Assembly: GCF_019703515.2 (NCBI RefSeq)
Contig: NC_059356.1
Location: 25,287,197-25,351,196, forward strand
Direction of reading: 5' to 3'
Length of the DNA: 64,000 nucleotides
Origin: Myxocyprinus asiaticus
Lineage: Eukaryota > Chordata > Actinopteri > Cypriniformes > Catostomidae
Made by a program: the position numbers and the translations under genes. Positions within the stretch are counted from its first letter, which is position 1. Every line of letters starts with the position of its first letter. The notes beneath the pieces were generated by a model. The model saw only the letters and a list, made by a program, of their open reading frames with translations. It searched no databases and had not been told where the DNA came from. Shown in pieces: positions 13,326-24,960 of the stretch.

Positions 13326-16234
13326 CATTAGCATTTACACCTCAAAAGCGACGTGGTCACATGTCTTTTTGACTACCTTCGTATGGGCTTATTGTTATCC
13401 GATCACAAAACCTTTGTACCTCATTTACACCTGTATACACAAAAGACCAGCTGCTTATGGGATGTTCTTCTCTGATGGGTGGATCACAACACAAACAATA
13501 TTGCAGAATTTATCATGACAGAACAAGCCCAGGGCCCACCAAGGCCTCTGTGCTGCAGCATAAGGCTTTTGCCCCCTCTCATTCTCATGCTAATGGACTC
13601 CTCATTACAAGACTAAAAAACAGAGACACTTCAGAGGCTAGCCAGCTCTGTTACAGCATCCACCTGCTGCTAACCAGCCTCAGCTGTACTGGAATGTTGT
13701 GGAAAAACTGCTATCAGTTACATAATCCCTCACCAGGGGGTGTTCACACAGTATGTGTTATTGTTTTTTATTTTATATATTTTATTGTTGATCTATATGA
13801 ATGTGTGTCAAACAGATGCATTGCTGTGCTGAAAAACAAAAATCTTAATCCACCATAAGATGCTTTGCTGGTCTTATCTGGTTTAAAATGATCTCACGGC
13901 CTGGGCAAACTGGTCATCAACTGGTCTAGCTTGTCTCCCAGCCTAGCCAATCTGAAAAGTTCCTAAAACCCCTCTAAACCAACCAACAAACAGGCAAGCT
14001 GACCAGGCTGGGAGCTTAACTTAGCCAGCAAACTAGCTTAGGCTGGTTTAAGGAGGAGACTCTAATCGTGGTGGTGTCAGAGGCTTTGTAAACCTACTTT
14101 TTTAAACGAGAGAGAAAGCTTTAGCCATAGGGCTGGGTGTCGATATATATTTCCTGATCTGATACAGTTCCAATTCACAAGCTCTCGATTCAGTGAAACA
14201 TATGAAATAAATCTACAGGGAACCTTCTAACTTTGTGCATTACAAAAATATAAATTTTAAAAATTAACAACAGGGCTTAAACTATGCAGTTCTATTGCTA
14301 TTTATTTAATAGATATAATAATCAACCAAAACTGAAGTAAACTTTAAAAGTAAATGATCAATCTTGGAATTATAAGAAAAGATATCACAATCGTTCAAAT
14401 GAAGATAAAAGATAAAAACAGTATATTGGCTAAACAGGACTATACTCAGCCAGTTTGTAAGCTAGCTTCCTTGCTAACAAACTTTTCCATACACTTTTCA
14501 CACTGTTTTGTTAACGACAAAGTGAAAATGTGAAAAAAATGTTTTGCGAAATTTGCTGTCTTCTGCCTGTTACCATTCAAATGGCCTTTTATCGATAAAA
14601 ACTGTGTGCGTGATGATGTCATGCTTAAAAAAAAACCACTTTGTCGCATACGTTTTGGTTTATCGCAAAAGAAATCTGCCCTTAAGCCGTTTCCATACTG
14701 AAATGTGTGTATATTGCTAATTGTGTACCTTTCGCCTCCCAGATGTCCCTAATTTCGATGGCAGATGTGTTTGCAGCATCTAATCTGTGCAGGTATGCCG
14801 TTAAGACCAATCCATAACAGTGCGAGTAATGCTTCATGTACAATAAATTGGCTTTCAAGGATGTATTCCTTGTCGTCATGATTAAAACAGGCTAACGATT
14901 GGGGTAAATTCTGTCATGTGACCCTACATTTTTGTGTTAATGCCAATTTTCTCGACAAAACGTGTTTCCAAACCAGTTTTTCGTGACATTTGAAGTATTG
15001 ACATAGTTTATGCACTAGAGTTAAATGGAAACATTTTTTGTCGACACTTGTGAAATTTTTGTGATAATTTGCGTTTCCTCATCTATATAAAGTGCCTTTA
15101 GAATATAATTTTTTCCATCTCAAATCAGAAAAAAAGTGTCGAGTTGCAATAGCTGACTAAAAACAGTGGTAACCCTGAGGGGAGAGTTGTCATTGTGGAT
15201 TGCTGAGATTTAAAGATAAAGTAAATCACACTCAGGCTTCCCTCCTGATGAAATTTTAAAATCATTGAGATTTCTTGTCATTTTTATGTTGACTGTACCT
15301 GAATGCAACTTCAAAGATAAATGTTATTTTCGCTGAATATCATGATGTCATAGATATTTTTAGCTGAATGATTCAATGTGCTTTGTTTTAATGTCAATTA
15401 TGAAACAGAGTGAGTCATGAATTTAATGCTGATTCATAGCCAAATTTGAAACACTGAACATTTTTCTGGTGTTCATAGCTTTGCAACCAATTTTACTTCT
15501 GTAATGTGACATATTTCCAAGTTATATAGAATTTTTAGTTAGAACATTTTGGACCTGATTTTTTCCATCAGGAAATGATTGGATCATGAAAAGTGGTCTC
15601 AGTATGACAGGCGGTTGGAAGGGAGGGGCTGAAAATAAGAGGACCTGATTAGAAAAAAGGAAAAGGAAAACATTTTCAGAAAGGTGGATCAAGTTATTTT
15701 GATGACATGGTTGTGCTGTTCCCATTACTGTCACAAACACACAAACTGCTGTGTTTGGTTTAGCACATGATGCTGCAGCATGCACAATATTGTGCTGTCA
15801 GAAATTAATCAAACATTCTTATTCATAGGGGAAGTTAAACCACATGCATTACTAAGACTCTAGTTTCACTGCTATAAACTTCTAAGCGACCAATTGCAGG
15901 ATCATGCACAAGGCTCCGGGAGATTGGGCCACTGCATTTTCCTTGTAATGCCTACTTTATATCCACATTCTCCCTCCTGAGGCCTGTTGTACGGAGCTAG
16001 TTGAACAAACTCAGAGTTTTAGAGTAAGTTTTAGTTTGACAATACCAGGTCAAATTGGTTTAGATCGGGTTCAGCGATCTCAAGACAATCGATTTAAACA
16101 TTCTCTGTCAACTCATCCTCAGTTCAAGCTTAACCCTGAAGTGGCACATAAATGAGTGATGTTTGCCATGAACAGCCAATGTGTGAAACTTAAAGTCGGT
16201 GTGATATACTTCTCATGAGAAATTCAGCGTAATT
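13326..16234. other. Non-coding intronic stretch with diffuse repeats
   Basis: No gene is recognisable. At 13,896-14,056 lies a block of GCTGGT/ACCAGC and AGCCTAGCC motifs, matching the repeat at 23,096-24,960. AGGGCTGGGTGTCGATATAT near 14,130 resembles the start of common teleost MITEs, but no partner terminus was found. 15,960-16,160 may be another degenerate DNA element. Everything else looks unique. Confidence 0.45.
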
Positions 16235-16236
16235 TA

Positions 16237-17077
16237 CACTGGCGGCCAAAAGTTTGGAATAATGTACAGATTTTGCTGTTTCAGAAGGAAATTGGTACTT
16301 TAATTCACCAAAGTGGCATTCAACTGATCACAAAGTATAGTCAGGACAGTACTGATGTAAAAAACAGCACCATCACTATTGAAAGTTGAAAGCTAATTGG
16401 TTCGTTTGTGTTTGTTTTTGAGTTGCCACAGTATGCAATAGACTGGCATGTCTTAAGGTCAAAATTAGGTAAAAAATGGCAAAAAAGAAACAGCTTTCTC
16501 TAGAAACTCGTCAGTCAATCATTGTTTTGAGGATTAAGGCTATACAATATATTCATGTACAACAGTAAAGAGAAGACTCAGGGGTGCAGGCCTTATGGGA
16601 AGAATTGCAAAGAAAAAGCCACTTTTGAAACAGAAAAACAAAAAGAAAAAGTTAGAGTGGGCAAAGAAACACAGACAGTGGACAACAGATAATTGGAAAA
16701 GAGTGTTATGAATCTTAACCCCATTGAGCTTTTGTGGGATCAGCTAGACTGTAAGGTGCGTGAGAAGTGCCTGACAAGACAGCCACATCTATGGCAAGTG
16801 CTACAGGAAGCGTGGGGTGAAATGTCACTTGACAAACTGACAGCTAGAATAACAAGGATCTACATTGCTGCACGTGGAGGATTTTTTCATGAGAACTCTT
16901 TAAAGTAGTTTAAGAAGGTCTGAACTTTTTTTTCAAATTGTAATAATCACTTTTCATGTTATTAATGTCCTAACTATACATTGTGATCAGTTGAATGCCA
17001 CTTTGGTAAATAAAAGTACCAATTACTTTCCATAAGAGCAAAATCTGTACATTATTCCAAACTTTTGGCCGCCAGTG
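16237..17077 (+). mobile_element. Tc1 element, second family, internally deleted
   Basis: The TIRs CACTGGCGGCCAAAAGTTTG (left) and its inverse ending ...GGCCGCCAGTG (right) are flanked by TA on both sides (16,235-16,236 and 17,078-17,079). At 841 bp it is well short of the usual 1.2-1.6 kb for Tc1 elements. The same TIR and transposase family occurs truncated at 49,925-51,072. Intact ends and an intact TA duplication suggest a deleted copy that could have been mobilised in trans. Confidence 0.92.
16476..16908 (+). pseudogene. Transposase remnant of second-family Tc1
   Basis: It opens with MAKKKQLSLETRQSIIVLR (the helix-turn-helix start), which in the copy at 50,679 continues for 150 residues. 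Here it jumps after about 20 codons to the RRLRGAGLMGRIAKKKPL block, then to the C-terminal MNLNPIELLWDQLDCKVR block containing the third acidic residue. The central catalytic aspartates are deleted. The final block (16,693-16,908) stays open to a stop at 16,908. Confidence 0.85.
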
Positions 17078-17715
17078 TATTTCTCCACTGAAGATCAAGA
17101 GATCAATATGAAAATATAAAGAATTTGAACATTTCCACAGCATCAAGAAACACAGCTGCTGATGCTGAAGTTTTAGGTGACTGCTTAAAAATAACAAACT
17201 GAATTAAAATGTGTAATTACATTTATAAAGGTTCACAATAAGAACATTCAGGCTTATTCATTTTAAATGCATAAAACTCTACAGTATATAGTGTCAAAAA
17301 TGTCTTTTATAGTCATTTAAATTAAAAGCCTAATGTAATTAAGGTAATTATTTAAAGTTTTTTTGAGGTTCTCAGCATTGCGCACTGCATACAGGTACAG
17401 TATGTAAAGAAATGCAACGAAACTCAACATACATTATTCACTGTGCTACTCAAAAGAAACAAGGTTCCCCGATCTCTCTTATAAACCTTATTGTAATTTT
17501 TTAATGTATAGGTCTAATATATACATCAAAATATATAAATCTAAATTCATTATATATTTACATTTCCATGCGAAGCACGCTTTAATCTGGAGCGAGAGAA
17601 ACAGGGGGAGTGACTTTATTTGCGTCATAGACTTTACTCACAGCTGACTGGTTCAGAATCTGTTGCGATCTGTTACCCAGGAATTTCCAGCTTCGAAGCA
17701 GGTTAGCCATGTAAC

Positions 17716-17930
17716 AATGAAAATTCTGTGATTATTTACTCACCCACACTCATGTATGACTTCATTTCTTCTATAGAACACAAAAGATAAATTAATTATT
17801 TTGGTGTTTAATGGCTCCAGTCTGGATTCACTTTCAGTAAATAGAAAAGAGGAGCCAAGATATTCTTCAAAAATTATTCTTTTAAGTTCCATGAAAGAAA
17901 GTCATACAGGTTTTGAATTACATTATGGAT
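17716..17930. repeat. Degenerate foldback MITE (half copy)
   Basis: AATGAAAATTCTGTGATTAT, followed by a TTTACTCACCCAC and CATGTATGACTT stretch, matches the inner part of the foldback MITE seen whole at 21,615-21,817. The terminal GGGATAGTTCACCC is missing. Confidence 0.5.
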
Positions 17931-17971
17931 AATAAAAAAAAAAAAAAAATTCTAAATTTGTGTAAACAATG

Positions 17972-18380
17972 TGTAACGTTATTGGCTGCGGCAATGATGA
18001 AGACGATGATGAAGATGAGAACCCAAGTGCAGTTTATTTACAAAAGTGAATCCAAAACCCTAACTATAAATGTGATTTAACAAAAACATGAACTTGACAT
18101 AAACTAGACTTGACAACAAAACAACATTCACATCCACATTCAATACTTGACAACTAGACAATGAAAACATGAGAGCTTAAATACAAGACATGGGAGAACA
18201 TAAACCAATGAACAAACAGAACTCATAACAAGCTAATTAAACAATAAACCAATGAAAACATGACACATGAACATGGAGGGAAAACAGAAATCACATGACA
18301 AGGGAAACAGGAACACATGACATGAAACAGGAACTAGAATTTCAAAATAAAAGACATGAATCAACAAAATACACCTGACA
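17972..18380 (-). repeat. 3' LTR of the gag-only retrotransposon
   Basis: 409 bases, TGTAACGTTATTGG...ACACCTGACA on the plus strand. It matches 19,508-19,922 along its length; on the minus strand it contains GTAAATAAACTGCAC, a likely polyadenylation signal. Confidence 0.93.
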
Positions 18381-18456
18381 TATCCCCCCCACTAAGGGGT
18401 GGCTCCTGACACCCCAACACAAACAAAACACATAAAACATGACATAAATTCAAAGT

Positions 18457-19491
18457 TCAGTAGGGAGCTGGGGGGGGGGTGTCTTGAGGTGTGGGGCGTG
18501 GCATGGCGAGAAAGGGCGAGGGGCATGGGACCAAGGCAAAGTCCGTGGGGGGTGGAGCCATGAGAGGATCGAGGGGCGGAGCCATGGAAGGCGGAGCCGT
18601 GAGAGGCTCGAGGGGCGGAGCCATGGAACATGGTGCCTGGAGAGTAGCCAAAGACTCGAAGGGCCAGGGTGGAGCCAATGGCAGGGAGGAGCAAGGCGGA
18701 GCTGAGGGATCGGAGGAGCAAGGCGGAGCTGATGGATCGGAAGACTGAGGTGGAGCCGGTGGGACTGAGGACCAAGGTGGAGACGTAGGGAAAGAGGTCC
18801 CCGGTGAAGCTGACAGATCGGAGGGACGAGGCGCAGCCAGAGGATCGGAGAGCCAAAGCGGAGCCAGGTGACCGACAGACCAAGGAGGAGCCAGAGGGAC
18901 GAGGGACCCCGGCACAGCCGACAGGCTGAAGGACCATAGTGGAGCCGAGGGAACGCCGAGCTGAGGCAATGTCGAGGGACCGACAGTCCAAGGCAAAGTC
19001 CAGGGCTCAGAGGGTCCAGGCGGGATCGGAGGGCCAAAAGTTCCCCTTGCCTGCTCAGGAGAACTAAGGGTGGGTATAAGGGTGGGAACCATCTCCAGGT
19101 CCCACTGCTCAGGTGTGGCTGTGACATGGCATGGAGCAGGCTGAGGCATTGCTGTGACGTGGCATGGAGCAGGCTGAGGCGTTGCTGTGACGTGGACCTC
19201 TGGCTCGGCGGCGGCCAGGTCGTGGACCTCTGGCTCGGCGTCCGCCTCCCCCACAGTGAACGTGGAACCAATGATCCGTAGGGCGAGGTCGATATATTGA
19301 ACCAGGCTGAGGGAACTGCAACCGCCAGGCATCAAAAAAGAAATGGACTCATTCAGACCAAATCTAAAACAGTCTTTGAGGGCAACCTCATTAAAGTCCA
19401 CCTGGCTGGCTAGACCGCAGAAGTCCTCAACATAGTCCTCCAGGGGACGATTCCCCTGATGTAGGCGCAGAAGTAAAACTGCTGGATTCAT
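18457..19491 (-). CDS. Gag-like protein of LTR retrotransposon, proline-rich C-terminus
   Basis: An intact 344-codon frame beginning 16 bases inside the 5' LTR (ATG at 19,491). Residues 1-85 resemble the C-terminal half of Ty3/gypsy-type retrotransposon capsid: a short helical region with PLEDYVEDFCGLA, then a SLVQYIDLALRI segment. A short acidic stretch follows (GEADAEPEVHDLAAAEPEVH), then the tandem unit ATPQPAPCHV repeated about three times. The remaining roughly 200 residues are low-complexity Pro/Ser/Leu repeats (APPSMAPPLDPL, APPCSSDPS). I see no CCHC knuckle and no catalytic domain. It is presumably structural; packaging of its own RNA is inference. The ATG may be internal to a longer ancestral gag. 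Confidence 0.75.
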   Translation of the reverse strand: MNPAVLLLRLHQGNRPLEDYVEDFCGLASQVDFNEVALKDCFRFGLNESISFLMPGGCSSLSLVQYIDLALRIIGSTFTVGEADAEPEVHDLAAAEPEVHVTATPQPAPCHVTAMPQPAPCHVTATPEQWDLEMVPTLIPTLSSPEQARGTFGPPIPPGPSEPWTLPWTVGPSTLPQLGVPSAPLWSFSLSAVPGSLVPLAPPWSVGHLAPLWLSDPLAAPRPSDLSASPGTSFPTSPPWSSVPPAPPQSSDPSAPPCSSDPSAPPCSSLPLAPPWPFESLATLQAPCSMAPPLEPLTAPPSMAPPLDPLMAPPPTDFALVPCPSPFLAMPRPTPQDTPPPAPY

Positions 19492-19507
19492 GGTTGGTCA
19501 AGTGTTC

Positions 19508-19922
19508 TGTAACGTTGTTGGCTGCGGCAATGATGAAGATGAAGATGAAGATGAGAACCCAAGTGCAGTTTATTTACAAAAGTGAATCCAAAACCCTAAC
19601 TATAAACGTGATTTAACAAAAACATGGACTGGACTGGACTGGACTGGACTGGACTGGACTGGACAACATTCACATCCACATTCAATACTTGACAACTAGA
19701 CAATGAAAACATGAGGGCTTAAATACAAGACATGGGAGAACATAAACCAATGAACAAACAGAACTCATAACAAGCTAATTAAACAATAAACCAATGAAAA
19801 CATGACACATGAACATGGAGGGAAAACAGAAATCACATGACAAGGGAAACAGGAACACATGACATGAAACAGGAACTAGAATTTCAAAATAAAAGACATG
19901 AATCAACAAAATACACCTGACA
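19508..19922 (-). repeat. 5' LTR of the gag-only retrotransposon
   Basis: 415 bases, nearly identical to the other LTR, except that a tandem TGGAC array replaces a diverged stretch at 19,625-19,664. The minus-strand sequence just after the LTR (GAACACTTGACCAACC) does not begin with the TGG usual for a tRNA primer-binding site. Confidence 0.93.
19625..19664. repeat. (TGGAC)8 microsatellite inside one LTR
   Basis: Eight perfect copies of a pentamer at the position where the other LTR reads GAACTTGACATAAACTAGAC. They are present in only one of the two LTRs. Confidence 0.95.
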
Positions 19923-21031
19923 CAATGCTCATAAGTAATATTGGTTCATGACAACAAAAGTTATTTATCACTCAGATTCAGTCATCACTGTCATATATAG
20001 TCAGTGAAGAATAAGAGCTGGATATCCAGATGTGTTTGTGGTGATGAATCAAGTAGAGGAAGTAGAATAGGAGGGAAGGAAATTGTTAATTAAATGAGGA
20101 AAGTGTCTGTTTGTAGGGCCTGGAGTCTGTCACATACCGTTTTCATTTATCTGGATGTGAGCTGCGTTAGACAGGCCTGTGCAGACTTGTCTGTGCCATC
20201 CTCACTCAAATTAGCCCACTTTAATCATGGACAAACTGCAAAGATCCCAGAGACCACTTTAAAGTACCGCTAACCATTACTGTAAACAACACTCATTGCC
20301 GCTGCATGGAGCCCTAAAGTTCAGTCATCATAGTGTGTGTAATGACAGGGAAGGTTTGGTCAGACTCTGGGCTGTTTTCATGCATCCTGTCTGAGAGCTG
20401 CTCTCATTTTTTATCTGTGACCTGCAGGAGAAAATAGTTTTGCCCCTTCTGAAGTTCAGCTCAGTTCCACCTGCTGATCAGCATTATAAAATTTTCATTT
20501 TAAAGGTATTAGTCAAGAGATTAGCCTTTCAAACATGGAGGTTATTTGTTTTCAGTGTGCAAGTGAAGTTTCACACTGCAAGCGTAAGCAGCATGTGAGT
20601 GATGCAGCAGCATCACTGCAACAGTAGGCTGGAATTGTACTTTCAAACTGACAGCATTTCTGCTGCGTAACTGAGCTGCGGCTCTATACAGAAAGCTAAG
20701 TGGTTTTTAGGCTATTACTTTGAGTGTTTCCTTTAATAACAGCCATAAATTATAAAATGATGATTGGATGTTGGCCATTAAGAACTATCACAAACTTGAT
20801 GACAATTTTTGCAGTCCACAAAGTACTTCTGTATGATGACACATGAGCACAAAGTATTGTATTTTGTGGCTAACAAGTTAAAGCAAGAGAGAGAGAGAGA
20901 GAGCTGGCATCTCCAATATACTGTGGGAGGTTAAAGTGGGAGACAGATCATGTAAACCACTGAGCATGGCTGAAAGTTAAGAGTATGTGCCAGCTAAAGG
21001 CCCGAACACTGCAGCATTCTTCCAAGGCATC

Positions 21032-21034
<3 letters not shown>

Positions 21035-21090
<56 letters not shown>

Positions 21091-21116
21091 ACACACACAT
21101 ACACACACACACACAC
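21035..21116. repeat. Compound (TC)n(AC)n microsatellite
   Basis: About 56 bases of TC dinucleotides followed by about 26 bases of AC, with single interruptions. Open frames across it are low-complexity artefacts. Confidence 0.97.
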
Positions 21117-21614
21117 TCTTCGAGCACAGCTGCCTGCAGCAGTTACATGTTTAAAAAAAGTACGTAGAATCAATGGTGAAATCTGACACTGCTTATGGTT
21201 AGATATAGCCATTAATTACATGACTTTCTGGGATACTGATTCTGATTGGTCAATTGCAGCATCCTGTGTCAAATAATTTTGTATAATGACTGCTAAACTG
21301 TATATCTAACTGTTGTCCCTTGTAACCAATCTCTCACAATGTGCTAGTTTCATGTCTCTCGCAGCATTCTGCAGTCTTTCTTTTCACATGAAAAAAAAAT
21401 CAAATGTATATTTCCATATTTAATAATGTTATATATTGTAATAATGTAATATTTCCAATACATGTCTATGTATTTACTTATTTGGTAAGTAGCCATGTAG
21501 TAAGAAGGATAATATTATTTTTATCGCAAAATAAACTCCTTGATTAACTTGTTACGGTTTAATTTATGAAGAGGACAGGCTGACTGAACATTATCCCTTA
21601 CATAATATTATATT

Positions 21615-21817
21615 TTAAAGGGATAGTTCATCCAAAAATGATTTACTTGGAAAAAAAGATGCAGTGAAAGTAAATGTTGACTGAAGCTGTCAGTCCCCAA
21701 CAATCTACCTAACAACTGCCTTTGTGTTCCACAGAAGTAAGTAATATGGGTTTCTAACAACATGTGGGTGAGTATATGATGACAGAATTGTCATTTTTGA
21801 GTGAACTGCCCCTTTAA
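21615..21817. mobile_element. Foldback MITE (TTAAAGGG..AGTTCA type), whole copy
   Basis: A 203-bp element with imperfect 27-bp inverted termini: TTAAAGGGATAGTTCATCCA at the left and the inverse of TTAAAGGGGCAGTTCACTCA at the right, 23 of 27 positions matching. Inner halves (TTCCACAGAAGTAAGTAATA, GGGTGAGTATATGATGACAG) are also shared with copies at 25,816, 33,560 and 44,397. It resembles the Angel-type short inverted-repeat elements described from zebrafish; the family name is tentative. Confidence 0.75.
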
Positions 21818-22574
21818 CAGTTCTTGAAATTAGTTTCATTAGGGATAACCTCAAGATTGTTGCTCTGAAAAACTGTTGCATTGAATTAAAGATAATAAAG
21901 AGATGGCCTTATGTGTCTGTTTTGGTACTTTAGACTGTATTTTATAGTAAATGATTCACACTAGCTGACAGTGTCACTGAGCTCTTCTTCCGCTGCTCTG
22001 CCATGGAACAATACCGTCTCTGTGTGAGTCTTCTATACTGTCTCTCTGGCCAAAGATCACAATCTAAAATTTCCTCTGACTATTTATCGCTTCCTCTGTG
22101 GCTGTATGATACTGGCACTGTTGTGTGCTCATGTCTTCTGATATGAAACTGGGACTGGCATGTGTATCAGAGTGACAGAAGTTAAGCGTTTGGTTGTCTG
22201 GCATGGTACTGTATGCTGCTGTAATAGCCTGAAGCAGTGCAGACGTGCTGGTCTGCAATGAAACACAAGGGATTTTTAAGGGTGGCATGTATGTTACAAT
22301 GTGTTTGTGTATGTGATGGACTGATATACTGAGGCTATTCAGCCTGCCGCATGCTGTCAGAATCAAATTACAGAGTGTCACATTGCTTTAAAATATCTGT
22401 CAATCATTTGATACAGCAGCACTTTTGTGTACTTTTCTTGAAAATGACAAAGTTGAGAAGCTGATCACAACATTTGGATTTGTGAGAGAATGAAGCTAGT
22501 CAGTAACACCTCTTTTTGACGAAAGGCTGCTAGTTTTGGAGCACTTGTGCCAAAAGTGAGAATTTGAGGCCTGA

Positions 22575-23057
22575 AGCCCTAAGTATACTTCGTTCAGACG
22601 TGAAGGACGCGTGACACAATTCTCGTCATCAGCAGAGTACGCGAGCACTGAGCATGTGCAGCCTGATTTTTCTAACCACGTGTCTTTGAACGTGCAGAAT
22701 GCACGTGCCTGAAAATTATTTGCAATAATTAGTGGGTCCAAAGGTGGCAGCACTCTCATTTTGAGCTGTTGTTGTCACGAAGATGCACTAGAAGATGTAA
22801 TTGCTGGTAAACAGCAAAGGAGATAAAGGTAAAAATGTCAACAATGGATGTGCACGTCAAGAACATGGAGGTCAGGAGGTTAGGAGATACCTGCATTTGT
22901 ATAACTCGAGTCTGAAGCACTCATCTACTCCGGTGTGTCGTACAGTCATTGTGCGCATGCGCCAGATGGAGTATACTGGAGTATACTTTGACAGGCTCGC
23001 ATTTGACTGTATGCAGATGCTGAGCGTTCACGTTAAAATCGAAGTATACTTTGGGCT
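22575..23057. mobile_element. Harbinger-like MITE with 18-bp TIRs
   Basis: The left terminus AGCCCTAAGTATACTTCG and the right terminus CGAAGTATACTTTGGGCT are inverted copies with one mismatch; weaker complementarity extends inward (ACGTGAA). It is flanked by TGA (left) and TAA (right), compatible with a diverged 3-bp TWA duplication as in PIF/Harbinger. It is 483 bp with no coding capacity I recognise. Confidence 0.65.
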
Positions 23058-23095
23058 TAAGGTTAAAATTAATACTGCTTAAAATAATTGCTTAA

Positions 23096-24960
23096 ACCAA
23101 CCTAAAGTTATTTGCTGGTCTCCCATCTTGGTCAAACTGGTTATTAGCCATGCTGGGAGACTAGCTAAACTCGCTTAAACAAGCTATGACTAACAAATCA
23201 CCTTAGGCTGAGAATTTGAGGTCTAAGGTTAGTATTATCCCTGCTTAAAAAAAAAAAAAAGTTTTATAGCTAATGGATAGCTGGTCTCCTAGCCTTGTCA
23301 AGCATAGGCATGTGACGGTCTCAAATTTTCACGTTACGATAATTGCTGAAGCTTTTGTCACAGTATACGGTATTGAATTACGTACATTACAAAATGGGTT
23401 GAAAGATAAACAAACTTTATTATAGTTCTCTTAATAACAAGTTGAATTACATTTTCAATACCAAACTGGCCTTTAAATGAACAGATAACGAAGAACTTTA
23501 AAAAAAAACATAAAAAAAAAACTACCATCATCACTATAGATGTATAGCCAAATATAACATTTAGTTGATGTCTTAATATTTAAATGGTTGTTCTGCCACG
23601 GGGCCACTGATCATTACAGATCAGGACAGAATTTGTCTTGTTGAGGCTGATGTTAAAGTATGGCTAGATTAATTTTATCAAGCCAACTCCTAGGCTACAA
23701 CAATTATGCATGTTTTTTTCTGGATTGCTAATATATTGCTAGGCACTAGCTACAAATTTAATAACCACAAGTTCACACACACTGTATGGAAACGTATGAT
23801 CGCGTTGCGTTCTAACTTAAAATTAATATTAAAATCATCATTGTGCCACATTGCCAGTATTAATTACAGGACTTAGTATTATATGATTCCAACTGTATTT
23901 AGTTGTTACTACAAGACGCAAACATTATTATGTAGCAAGCGGAGTTTTAGCGAACTAGGCTACTCTTCGGCCACTTGAAAGGAAGCTACACATCTGCAAA
24001 TGGCAACAACTGTTCACTTTGTTTGTCACCTTAGTTGTCACTTAGCTAATTGTACCTTAGTGTGCTGTCTTTCAGTTTTCAAAAGTAGTTTGTAAAGACG
24101 AACAGAACTGTCACAGCTTACGTTTAACTTGCTGAATTGAACAGAAAGATTGTCACGCCGATGCACGAACATGTTGGAGTTGTTCCCATGTTTCACTGCC
24201 ACTTTTCTCCCACATGTTTTACAAAAGGGAAACCATCTCCAACCAACAATCCCTCTGCATTTTTATGGAACCCAAAATACTTCCATACTCCCGACTTAAC
24301 CCTATCAGAAAGCAGATAAAGGATCGGCTGCGTTCCTCGTTCAGCCATGCTTCTAGTCCACGCTGGTTTGTTTACATCAGAGTGTGCATGTGTCATTTGT
24401 GCCACATACATGCAGTGTTCTAAATCTCAATTCGTTGATGGAATAAAAACTACTGTGCGATCAGGACAATATAAACAATTTGGATAAAAGTTTATTTAGA
24501 ATTATTTACGGTAATTTGAAGTGCCCACGATAATAATATCGTGCATGTTATTTACAGTGATATACGGTATAACTGGATACTGTCACATGCCTATTCAAGC
24601 ACATTAGGCTGGTCTTTATTGCTGGTCTGTAAGCAGTTTTGGGGCACTTGTCTGCTGGTTAGGTGGGCAGACCAGCTTTCCGAGCCACTAACCCTGCTGA
24701 AGACAGTCTTGGCCAGACTAGGAGACCAACTAAACCAGTTTAAACCAGCTAAGAGCAGCAAACCACCTTAGGGTGAGAATTTGAGACCTCAGCTTTTTAT
24801 TATCCCTGCTGAAAACAGCTTACACCAGCCTAAGGTGGATCGCTGGTAGACCCAATAGCCGACCAGCTAAAGCCGCTGAAAACAAGCTTAGCCAGGCTGG
24901 GAGACCAGCTATACCTGCTTAAACCAGCCAAGACAAGTAAACCACCATGCTGGTTTAAGT
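23096..24960. repeat. GCTGGT/ACCAGC repeat split by a hAT-like MITE
   Basis: Segments 23,096-23,304 and 24,602-24,960 are made of short inverted motifs such as GCTGGTCTCC, AAACCAGCTAAG and GCTGGTTTAAG. A 1.29-kb MITE (23,305-24,593) interrupts them. Related blocks occur at 13,896-14,056, about 26,410-26,510 and 26,925-27,060. Origin unknown; possibly decayed MITEs. Confidence 0.55.
23305..24593. mobile_element. hAT-like non-autonomous DNA transposon
   Basis: Terminal TAGGCATGTGACGGT at the left is inverted at the right as ACTGTCACATGCCTA. Subterminal ATACGGTAT motifs also occur at both ends. It is flanked by GTCAAGCA (23,297-23,304) and TTCAAGCA (24,594-24,601), an 8-bp duplication with one mismatch, the hAT hallmark. 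It is 1,289 bp with no transposase I can recognise. Confidence 0.78.

Larger units (their letters stand above)
17972..19922 (-). mobile_element. Gag-only (non-autonomous) LTR retrotransposon
   Basis: Two directly repeated LTRs (17,972-18,380 and 19,508-19,922), each starting TG and ending CA, enclose only 1,127 bases. A perfect 5-bp target duplication CAATG flanks it at 17,967-17,971 and 19,923-19,927. Sense is minus: a purine tract (AGTGGGGGGATA on the minus strand) abuts the 3' LTR at 18,381, and an AATAAA lies in each LTR on the minus strand. A single gag-like ORF fills the interior. There is no protease, RT, RNase H or integrase and no room for them. The LTRs differ by only a handful of substitutions outside one expanded pentamer, so the insertion is fairly recent. 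Movement would depend on a related autonomous element. Confidence 0.93.
19928..22571. other. Intronic DNA with microsatellites and one MITE
   Basis: No host gene is recognised. It contains a short (AG)n run at about 20,886-20,903, the compound microsatellite at 21,035-21,116 and the foldback MITE at 21,615-21,817, listed separately. Confidence 0.55.

Noticed and set aside
18484..18748. Gly/Arg-rich plus-strand frames
   Set aside because: They are the antisense reading of the Pro/Ser-rich gag tail on the minus strand, hence the glycine repeats.
20985..21167. Frame encoding Leu/Ser and Thr/His runs
   Set aside because: Translation of the (TC)n(AC)n microsatellite.
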